The notes below the pieces were generated by a model. The model saw nothing but the letters and a program-made list of their open reading frames with translations. It was not told the origin of the DNA and did no database searches. Position numbers and translations under genes: made by a program. Shown here piece by piece: positions 1 through 6,098 of a DNA stretch of 64,000 nucleotides. The DNA is taken from contig CAJXKC010000001.1 in the NCBI GenBank assembly GCA_913055685.1, positions 1,478,459-1,542,458 on the forward strand, given 5' to 3'. Within the stretch, counting starts at the first letter, position 1, and every line of letters begins with the position of its first letter. Source of the DNA: an uncultured Flavobacteriales bacterium. GTDB taxonomy: Bacteria; Bacteroidota; Bacteroidia; Flavobacteriales; Schleiferiaceae.

Positions 1-279
1 AGCAAGGTATAAGTCTTCTCGGTTCTTTTGTGACCAGTTTTTTTCGAAATCGTCGATGCTATGCGGACCCTCATCATAATCTAGCCCCAGTGCATCTAAG
101 CTGCGGAAGATGTCCTCTAGGTATTCTGGTCGATAGCGTTGCCGGTCTAAATCGTCTATCCGCAATAAAATAGAAAGTCCCTCCTTGCGAGCCATCAACC
201 AATTTAAGGCGAAGGCAAAAAGGTTTCCACGGTGTAGAAAACCGGATGGGGTAGGAGCAATACGGGTTTTTTGCGGCAT
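1..279 (-). CDS. Glutamyl-tRNA synthetase-like protein, N-terminal part (runs off the left edge)
   Basis: The first 93 residues of a class I aminoacyl-tRNA synthetase of the GluRS/glutamyl-Q type are encoded on the minus strand, starting at the ATG at 277-279. The N terminus reads RIAPTPSGFLHRGN, a HIGH-motif region in which HRGN replaces the usual HIGH/HLGH, followed by the LRIDDLDRQR motif that normally binds the amino acid and ATP. It could be a tRNA-modifying glutamyl-Q enzyme or a paralogue; the C terminus that would decide this is outside the window. It is divergent from the acyltransferase, with 37 bp between the two starts. Confidence 0.8.
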   Translation of the reverse strand, partial: MPQKTRIAPTPSGFLHRGNLFAFALNWLMARKEGLSILLRIDDLDRQRYRPEYLEDIFRSLDALGLDYDEGPHSIDDFEKNWSQKNREDLYLA

Positions 280-304
280 TATCCAAAGAACGGAATTCTT
301 GTTT

Positions 305-312
305 TATTTTGC
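305..312 (+). promoter_or_regulatory. Candidate -7 box (TATTTTGC) 4 nt before the acyltransferase start
   Basis: An imperfect match to the Bacteroidota -7 element TAnnTTTG ends 4 nt upstream of the ATG at 317. The same geometry recurs at several genes in this window (see findings), which favours 317 over upstream in-frame starts. Confidence 0.4.
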
Positions 313-316
313 GGGC

Positions 317-868
317 ATGAAAGCAATGTTGGGGAGATTCTTTTTCAAATTAATGGGTTGGAAACTAAAGGCTTCTATTACCGAAGAAATGAAGCATTCG
401 GTAATGGTGGCCGCACCGCATACTTCCAACTGGGATTTCCCTTTCGCTTTGGCTGCCTTTTGGATGATGGGTTTGGATTTAAAGTACTTCATCAAAGACT
501 TTTATACTAAAGGTTTACAGGGTTATTTCTTTCGTTGGACGGGAGCCATTGGCGTTAATCAGAAGGCTAAGAATAACCTTACGGAATATGCCATTCAGCA
601 ATTAAAGCAGCACAAAATGGTAATTCTAGTACCAGCCGAAGGCACGCGTAAGCGAGTCGAGAAATGGCGCACCGGATTTTATACCATCGCTCGAGAAGCG
701 GGCGTCCCCATTAGTTTAGGCTACCTCGATTTTAAAAGGAAAGAAGCCGGCACGATGGGCGTTTTCTGGCCCAGTGGCGACTTCGAAAAGGATATGGAGT
801 TTATCCAAGAAAAGTACCTCGATAAAGAGGGTAAACATCCCGAAAATTACAATCCCCAGATCTATTAG
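317..868 (+). CDS. 1-acyl-sn-glycerol-3-phosphate acyltransferase family protein (PlsC-like)
   Basis: A 183-residue lysophospholipid acyltransferase-type protein. The block APHTSNWDFP contains the catalytic H-x4-D motif of the PlsC/LPLAT family, and PAEGTRKR matches the EGTR phosphate-binding motif. An N-terminal hydrophobic stretch suggests association with the inner membrane. The open frame extends upstream to 185, but the ATG at 317 follows a -7-like box and gives the length usual for short Bacteroidota members of the family. The acyl donor and acceptor cannot be read from the sequence. It converges with the SDR gene, and the two stop codons overlap by 4 bp. Confidence 0.85.
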   Translation: MKAMLGRFFFKLMGWKLKASITEEMKHSVMVAAPHTSNWDFPFALAAFWMMGLDLKYFIKDFYTKGLQGYFFRWTGAIGVNQKAKNNLTEYAIQQLKQHKMVILVPAEGTRKRVEKWRTGFYTIAREAGVPISLGYLDFKRKEAGTMGVFWPSGDFEKDMEFIQEKYLDKEGKHPENYNPQIY

Positions 869-1584
869 GAACCCGGTGGGCGACTTGGGCGAACTTCTAC
901 CTTTGAAGGCAAAGTACGTGGATGTATCTTCAATAAGTCCACAATCATCTGACCTAAATCTTCAGGCTGAATTTTCCAAGCGTCGGCTTCTGAAGGCTCA
1001 TGCCCATTAAAGTGACTAGTTACTGAGCCGGGCATTATGGTGGTTACTTTCACATCATAAGGACGGAAGTCAAGCATGGCCGCCTGCGAAAGGCCGGTAA
1101 CCGCAAATTTACTGGCATTATAGGCGCTTCCTTTACCGAAGAAATTTGTGCCGGCTAAACTGCTGATAGTAAAAATGTATCCCTTGCTCGCCTTTAATGC
1201 TTCGGCGGCGGCCCGCATACTGTAAAATACTCCATTTACATTGGTTTCAATAACCGCATTCCAATCTTCTACTTCCATTTCGTCGAGAGCTGCGAAATGG
1301 CCAATACCAGCATTGGCAACTAAGACATCAATTTGACCCCATTGTTCCATAATCTTTTGTACGGCATTTGCTTGTTCGTCGTAATTGCGAACATCCAATT
1401 CTAGGGCCAAGACTTCCCCACCGTGAGTGCTACTTAAACTTTCGGCAGCTTCTTGGGCACTCTTTAAACTGCGACTACTAATGGCCACTTTCATTCCTTC
1501 CTTCAAAAGGCATTCGGCAATGCCGTAGCCAATACCTTTATTTCCCCCAGTGATGAGGGCTACTTTATCGTATAGTTGTGTCAT
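865..1584 (-). CDS. Short-chain dehydrogenase/reductase (SDR)
   Basis: A classical SDR of 239 residues. It shows the cofactor glycine motif TGGNKGIG near residue 13, the NAG structural motif (VANAGIG), the active-site serine in ISSLAG and the YNASK catalytic Tyr/Lys pair. The fold and NAD(P)-dependent oxidoreductase activity are well supported. The substrate is unknown, and similarity to 3-ketoacyl-ACP reductases is only generic. It lies 16 bp downstream of the SRAP gene on the same strand, so the two may be co-transcribed. Confidence 0.9.
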   Translation of the reverse strand: MTQLYDKVALITGGNKGIGYGIAECLLKEGMKVAISSRSLKSAQEAAESLSSTHGGEVLALELDVRNYDEQANAVQKIMEQWGQIDVLVANAGIGHFAALDEMEVEDWNAVIETNVNGVFYSMRAAAEALKASKGYIFTISSLAGTNFFGKGSAYNASKFAVTGLSQAAMLDFRPYDVKVTTIMPGSVTSHFNGHEPSEADAWKIQPEDLGQMIVDLLKIHPRTLPSKVEVRPSRPPGS

Positions 1585-1600
1585 AGATTATTGCTTGTTT

Positions 1601-2407
1601 TTAGAATAACTCCATTTGCGCATTATCGTTCGCGCTATCTTCTTCCAATTCGGGGTAGTGATATTCTTCCAAAGCTTGCTTTACATTGCCTAAAGCTTTT
1701 TTTCCGCGAATTGGGGCTACGGCGTGGGCTTTCAAGTTATCGTCGTGATAAGGTTGGCTAAGGTGCTCCAGTCGTTCTTTCGGATTAGCTTCCCAGTCTT
1801 CCAGCCATAAATCTTGGTTCTCGCGGTCTAGGATAAGAGGCATACGGGGACCTTTTAGCTTGGGATTGTTATGAATTTCGCTTAACAAAGCATTCCCTTC
1901 GGTCGTTACAATGCTAAAGCTTCGCCAAACTCTTCCCGTCTCAGGGTCGGTCCAATCGGCACTTATACCGGCCAGTATCATGGGGCCTTCGTCTTCATGC
2001 TGCACTAAAAAAGGAAAGCTCTTGCCGTTTTTATGATGATGCTCAAAGAACCCATCAGTTACTACCAGGCAGCGACCTTTTTTTGCCGCCTGCCTAAAAG
2101 CGGGTTTTTCTAGCAAGGTCTCGCTACGGGCATTTAGAGTTCGGTTCCAAATGCTGGTGGCTTGTTCTTTATCTTTCACCCATGAGGGGACTAAACCCCA
2201 AAGTCGGGCTTCTACTTCGGGATTGTCTAGATCTCTTAGAATCGGAAGACTTGGATGCGCATAGCCACTGGCATGGAAGACTGGTCCCTGCGTTTCTCGA
2301 ATCCGCAAAAACTGCTCTTCCAATTCTTGGATGGTATCCTCACTATAGCCCAAGCGTTTGCCATAATCGAGCGCACGGCGGGTAAGGGAAAGCGAATCGT
2401 AGCACAT
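1601..2407 (-). CDS. SRAP/YedK-type abasic-site DNA-protein crosslinking protein
   Basis: SOS response-associated peptidase family (YedK/HMCES), 268 residues. Family members use Cys2 to form a thiazolidine crosslink with abasic sites in single-stranded DNA. Cys2 is present (MCYD instead of the more common MCGR), as are the NAR motif (Asn92), the GFFE glutamate (Glu122, usually GFYEW) and the catalytic His179. Between that histidine and the RMPLIL block there is an insertion of about seven residues (NNPKLKG) that most relatives lack. A TAACTTCG -7 box ends 4 nt before the ATG. A dinB-dnaE pair lies 4 kb away, so several DNA damage tolerance genes are clustered here. Confidence 0.88.
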   Translation of the reverse strand: MCYDSLSLTRRALDYGKRLGYSEDTIQELEEQFLRIRETQGPVFHASGYAHPSLPILRDLDNPEVEARLWGLVPSWVKDKEQATSIWNRTLNARSETLLEKPAFRQAAKKGRCLVVTDGFFEHHHKNGKSFPFLVQHEDEGPMILAGISADWTDPETGRVWRSFSIVTTEGNALLSEIHNNPKLKGPRMPLILDRENQDLWLEDWEANPKERLEHLSQPYHDDNLKAHAVAPIRGKKALGNVKQALEEYHYPELEEDSANDNAQMELF

Positions 2408-2411
2408 GCCA

Positions 2412-2419
2412 CGAAGTTA
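2412..2419 (-). promoter_or_regulatory. -7 promoter box TAACTTCG of the SRAP gene
   Basis: Matches TAnnTTYG and ends 4 nt upstream of the ATG at 2407. No TTG -33 element is found at the usual 19-21 bp spacing. The position implies an mRNA with little or no 5' leader. Confidence 0.5.
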
Positions 2420-2489
2420 AACATTGACTCGCTTTCTTCTAAACTAATCGCAATGCTTACTTTTATTCGGTATACCAATATGCCACTTT

Positions 2490-3809
2490 ATGCTTTGTTT
2501 TAAGTACCTCAGACCAATCCTCTTTGCGCTCCTTTTATCGGTAGCCTTTTCGGCTTGTAAGCCTAGGGAAGGAGATAGTGGTCCTAGTAAAACAGAGATA
2601 CGAGAAGCAGCTGGGGCCTATCAATTATTGGTCGACGGGGATCCCTATTTCATAAAAGGTGCCGGCATGCAGTCGGGTAATATGGAGGCACTAGCTGCCC
2701 ATGGAGCCAATACATTTCGCACTTGGCGGTTAAGCAATGGGCGTATTCCAGTAACCGAATTATTAGATAAGGCAGATTCTTTAGGCTTAAAGGTGGTGAT
2801 GGGTTTAGACGTGGGTTTAGAGCGTAAAGGCTTCGATTACAATGATGACAAGGCTGTTTCCCTGCAATTGGAACGCATCCGTACAGAAGTTAATTCTATA
2901 AAAGATCACCCTGCCTTATTACTCTGGCTTATCGGTAACGAATTGAACCATCATGCCGAAAACCCAAAAGTCTGGGATGCGGTAAATGATATTTCTAAAA
3001 TGATTCATCGCGAAGACCCCTATCATCTTACCAGTACCCCACTTGCCGGGATGAATAAGGAAGATGTGGAAATGGTGATGGAAAGGGCCCCTGACCTTGA
3101 TTTTTTAAGTGTACAGATGTACGGTGAGATTGAAATACTAAGCCGTCGTATAGCTGAGTCGGGCTATGATGGTCCTTTAATGATTACTGAGTGGGGCGCC
3201 ACTGGTTATTGGGAGGTTCCTAAAACCGATTGGGGTGCGCCAATCGAAAATAATAGTTCCGTTAAAGCCGATTATTATCACAGTCGCTACCAGCAATCTA
3301 TTGCGGCAAACTCGGAGCAGATTATTGGCTCCTTTGTCTTTTTGTGGGGTCAAAAGCAGGAGCGCACGCCGACCTGGTTTGGGATGTTCATGCCCGATGG
3401 AAAAGAGTCGGAGTCCATCGATGTGATGCACAAAGTTTGGAAGGGCGACTGGCCGGCGAATCGGAGTCCACGCCTCAAGGGTTTTAGCTTGGATGGACGC
3501 CAAGCAGAAGATAACATTCAATTAATGGCGGGTGACCTCTATCCTGCGCAAGTTGAAGTAAATGACCCGGATGGCGATAGCTTGGTCTATCATTGGGAAA
3601 TTAGGCGAGAAAGTGAATCAAAAGCCACGGGAGGCGACCGTGAGTCGGTGCCCGAGCTTATCCCTGGATTATTTGAAGGGGAAGTAGATGCATCCGTCAA
3701 TTTCACTGCGCCTAGTGATAGCGGAGCTTACCGGCTTTTCATTTATGTGGAAGATGGACAAAACCACGTGGCCCATGCCAATATTCCTTTTTGGGTAAGT
3801 ATCCGTTAA
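2490..3809 (+). CDS. Lipoprotein glycoside hydrolase with TIM-barrel fold (GH2/GH-A clan-like)
   Basis: 439 residues. The signal peptide ends in a lipobox (AFSAC, Cys23), so the protein is probably membrane-anchored. Residues about 45-320 form a clan GH-A type barrel: the acid/base motif GNELN has Glu151 and the nucleophile strand ITEWG has Glu234, the usual pair of glutamates at the ends of strands 4 and 7. The N-terminal block (VDGDPYFIKGAGMQ, then FRTWR) resembles GH2 barrel proteins. The C-terminal 110 residues look like a beta-sandwich domain with PxQVEVNDPDGD, as in PKD/cadherin-like modules. The polysaccharide substrate is not determinable. No other glycan-use genes flank it. Confidence 0.82.
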   Translation: MLCFKYLRPILFALLLSVAFSACKPREGDSGPSKTEIREAAGAYQLLVDGDPYFIKGAGMQSGNMEALAAHGANTFRTWRLSNGRIPVTELLDKADSLGLKVVMGLDVGLERKGFDYNDDKAVSLQLERIRTEVNSIKDHPALLLWLIGNELNHHAENPKVWDAVNDISKMIHREDPYHLTSTPLAGMNKEDVEMVMERAPDLDFLSVQMYGEIEILSRRIAESGYDGPLMITEWGATGYWEVPKTDWGAPIENNSSVKADYYHSRYQQSIAANSEQIIGSFVFLWGQKQERTPTWFGMFMPDGKESESIDVMHKVWKGDWPANRSPRLKGFSLDGRQAEDNIQLMAGDLYPAQVEVNDPDGDSLVYHWEIRRESESKATGGDRESVPELIPGLFEGEVDASVNFTAPSDSGAYRLFIYVEDGQNHVAHANIPFWVSIR

Positions 3810-3817
3810 TCGGCTGT

Positions 3818-3856
3818 TTTTTTCGATAAATGGTCATTAATCTTCGATTATCGGTA
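3818..3856. repeat. 39-bp direct repeat, copy 1
   Basis: Starts TTTTTTCGATAAATGG and ends TTCGATTATCGGTA. It matches 36 of 39 bases of the copy at 5988-6026, in the same orientation. The two copies bracket the two outer-membrane protein genes at 3925-5885. Confidence 0.75.
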
Positions 3857-3873
3857 AAGCTGCTATTATTCAT

Positions 3874-3903
3874 AAAAAAGCCCCTTACCGAAAGATAAGG
3901 GGC
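3874..3903 (-). terminator. Rho-independent terminator of the 3925-5885 operon
   Basis: On the minus strand, the stem GCCCCTTA/TAAGGGGC (8 bp, loop of 8) is followed by a run of six T. It lies 22 bp after the stop codon at 3925. The plus strand lacks a good T run, so its function for the glycosidase gene is doubtful. Confidence 0.8.
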
Positions 3904-3924
3904 CACAAAGGTCTTTTGAATTGT

Positions 3925-4932
3925 TTAAGGATTGATAAATCCAATGCTTAGGCCGAGGTTAATCATCGCCGGACCATCTTCCAAGAAGGGGTACCAATTA
4001 ATTCCGGCGGTATAACCCATGGTAATATTGTTCTCCCAGAAAGGTAGAATCTGAATAAAGTCGTAGTCTAAACCAAAACCAAAGCTTTTGGCCACCTCTC
4101 CAAAATGGTCGCCGTTTTCAAAGGCTTCAGTTTCCCTGCTTGCAAAGCTGCCGCCATTGCTGCTATAGTAATCGTATTCCCCTTGAACTCTAGTGCTTAA
4201 GGGAAGCATCAACTTTAATAAGTAACGAGAATCAGTTAAGTTCTTTTTTGGCGCTCCATCGAGGGTGTATTCACGGCGACGCAGGGTACGGTAGCTAATC
4301 CCAATTTCAAGCTGCGTAATAGCAATGCCATTCACACTTACTCGATGAATGGAATCGAATCGAGTCGGTAGGTTTTCCAGCGCAGTCAAATCATTATAGT
4401 TCTCGTAATAGAAGTGCTGTAAATTATTTATTCCGGCCATTACTTCCCATTTACGGGTTTTAGTTACGGGGGCCTTTATTACATAATTTGTTGAGTAGCG
4501 CGCATTTGCAGTAACCATGGTGGTGCGTGAGCCGATAACAATTCCGCGTCGGTCTTTTACGGTGTTTTCTGCAAAAGTGTAAAAGCCTTGCAAGCCCATA
4601 CGCTGGAGACTGGGGGTGTTTTCATCGGCCTCAAAGCCTGAGCCGAAATTAAGATTGCCTTTTAATTGTAGGTCATCGTTCCATTGGTAAAAGCCTTCTA
4701 CGCCAAATATGTAAGATGGACCTTGTACATAGTCGAATACTTCACCGCCCAGTTCGGAAAAAGCGGTAAGCTCGGCATTAAATTGAACGGTCCACTTGGC
4801 TGGTTTTTTGGATTGGTCGCTTAGCAGTTCAAAATCCACTTCCACTCCATCTTCGAAGGTGTAAGTCTTTTCTTGGGCAAAGCTCAATAGGCTGCTAAAG
4901 CTAAAGGCTAGAAAGGCTAGTTTTTTAATCAT
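3925..4932 (-). CDS. Predicted outer-membrane beta-barrel protein, paralogue of the next gene
   Basis: 335 residues with a cleavable signal peptide (ends SFAQ). The rest is made of alternating amphipathic strands rich in aromatic residues and glycine (for example FGVEGFYQW, FGFGLDYDF, MGYTAGINWYPF), ending in GLSIGFINP, as expected for an outer-membrane barrel. I do not recognise a named family. It shares overall plan and several motifs (QLEIGISYR / NLEIGIARR, LKLMLPLS / LKMQLPLS) with the upstream 312-residue protein, so the two are diverged tandem paralogues. The 14-bp gap indicates one operon. Confidence 0.7.
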   Translation of the reverse strand: MIKKLAFLAFSFSSLLSFAQEKTYTFEDGVEVDFELLSDQSKKPAKWTVQFNAELTAFSELGGEVFDYVQGPSYIFGVEGFYQWNDDLQLKGNLNFGSGFEADENTPSLQRMGLQGFYTFAENTVKDRRGIVIGSRTTMVTANARYSTNYVIKAPVTKTRKWEVMAGINNLQHFYYENYNDLTALENLPTRFDSIHRVSVNGIAITQLEIGISYRTLRRREYTLDGAPKKNLTDSRYLLKLMLPLSTRVQGEYDYYSSNGGSFASRETEAFENGDHFGEVAKSFGFGLDYDFIQILPFWENNITMGYTAGINWYPFLEDGPAMINLGLSIGFINP

Positions 4933-4946
4933 CTAATTGATTGAAT

Positions 4947-5885
4947 TTAGGGTTTATTTTGGCCCCATCCGGTGAAGAGGCTTAAGTTAAAATAAGGACC
5001 AGTTTCGTTTAAAATAGGATATAGACCTGCGCCTATTCGGTAGCCGAAAAAGAGATTAGACTGACTCGGAGTGAGGTTCCAAATTCCTTCAAAACCAAAG
5101 TAAAACCCTAACCGGCGAAACTCTTCATCGAATAAGTTACTTTGCTTGGCCACCATTTGACTATTGTCTGCGGCGGTGTAGAGGTAATTGGCAGTCCGAC
5201 TCAGCGGAAGCTGCATTTTTAAAATCCAGCGTTTATCATAGGTGCTGCCGCGTTGCTGTTCCAAAATGCTCAGGAAGTTTCGCTTTTGAACACGACGGGC
5301 TATGCCTATTTCTAAATTGTGAACCTGATTGTAATTGATATCGACAAAGTCACTGCGAGCCCCAGCGGGTAAATCTGCAAGATCGCTTTGAAAACTGCGT
5401 GCCAGGCTATGCCCCATAGAGCTTAAGCCACCGTAAAACTCCCAGCTGTAATGCGTCTTTAATTTAAGCTTTAAAAGCCCTAGACTGTAAGCTTCCTTGA
5501 AAAGCACTCGATGGGTACTGCTTTGTACATTACTGTAAAATTGATAGTAAGCACCGAGGTCTAGTTGGTAGGCTTGGTCACTCTGGTCTTCTTTTAAGAA
5601 GCCCAACATCGCATTGGCTTGGAAACGGAGTTTTTGATGGTATTGATAATCGAAACTTAATCCGCTAAGCACTTGTACAAATTGAATACCCCCGAAGAGA
5701 CCGTTGTCTGCGGCAGTCTGAAAGCGAATCATCCAAGGAATCGACTGTTCTGGGATATCAGCCACAAGCTCATACTTAATAGACTCCCGCTTAAAGGATT
5801 TCGGTGATCTCCGATTCGATTGGGCCGAGAGGTAATTAGTGCAAAGGGCAATTATGAGGAAGGCTAGCGAAGCTCTGATTCTCAT
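4947..5885 (-). CDS. Predicted outer-membrane beta-barrel protein, first gene of the pair
   Basis: 312 residues, signal peptide ending near LSAQS, then a beta-rich sequence that ends FNLSLFTGWGQNKP. Matching motifs with the 335-residue neighbour (LGAYYQFYSNV / LQGFYTFAENT, WILKMQLPLS / YLLKLMLPLS) support descent by duplication. The function is unknown; a periplasm-facing or porin-like structural role is possible. A good promoter (TTG, 19 bp, TAGCTTCG) lies upstream. Confidence 0.7.
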   Translation of the reverse strand: MRIRASLAFLIIALCTNYLSAQSNRRSPKSFKRESIKYELVADIPEQSIPWMIRFQTAADNGLFGGIQFVQVLSGLSFDYQYHQKLRFQANAMLGFLKEDQSDQAYQLDLGAYYQFYSNVQSSTHRVLFKEAYSLGLLKLKLKTHYSWEFYGGLSSMGHSLARSFQSDLADLPAGARSDFVDINYNQVHNLEIGIARRVQKRNFLSILEQQRGSTYDKRWILKMQLPLSRTANYLYTAADNSQMVAKQSNLFDEEFRRLGFYFGFEGIWNLTPSQSNLFFGYRIGAGLYPILNETGPYFNLSLFTGWGQNKP

Positions 5886-5904
5886 TAAATAGGTTATAGA
5901 CGGG

Positions 5905-5934
5905 CGAAGCTAAAGACTACCTTTTAAATATCAA
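5905..5934 (-). promoter_or_regulatory. Bacteroidota-type promoter of the outer-membrane protein operon
   Basis: On the minus strand, TTG (complement of 5932-5934) and TAGCTTCG (complement of 5905-5912) are separated by exactly 19 bp, matching the -33/-7 layout of Bacteroidota primary sigma-factor promoters. The -7 box is 19 nt upstream of the ATG. Confidence 0.65.
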
Positions 5935-5987
5935 ATATCATGTTGCCCTAATTTTTGAAAGGCGGCTGTCATTTCGTTTAAGCTTTA

Positions 5988-6026
5988 TTTTTTCGATAAA
6001 CGGTCGTTTATCTTCGATTATCGGTA
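5988..6026. repeat. 39-bp direct repeat, copy 2, with internal palindrome
   Basis: Second copy of the repeat at 3818-3856. This copy contains the palindrome GATAAAC-GGTC-GTTTATC (7-bp arms), which is imperfect in copy 1. It could be an operator, or a boundary of a duplicated or inserted 2.2-kb unit. Confidence 0.75.
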
Positions 6027-6060
6027 TTAATAGCTTTCGAACCTTAGATTAACCCCTCCA

Positions 6061-6095
6061 AACTCTAGACTCTAGATTCTAAACTCTAAACTCTA
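6061..6095. repeat. Heptanucleotide tandem repeat (AACTCTA)5
   Basis: Five consecutive 7-bp units: AACTCTA, GACTCTA, GATTCTA, AACTCTA, AACTCTA. It lies just after the dnaE stop codon. A related string (AGAGTCTAGATTCTAAA) appears at 15326-15342 between two convergent genes. Confidence 0.7.
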
Positions 6096-6098
6096 CTC

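Noticed and set aside
185..316. Upstream extension of the acyltransferase frame
   Set aside because: It is antisense to the conserved start of the GluRS-like gene and has no conserved acyltransferase sequence. The ATG at 317 fits the family.
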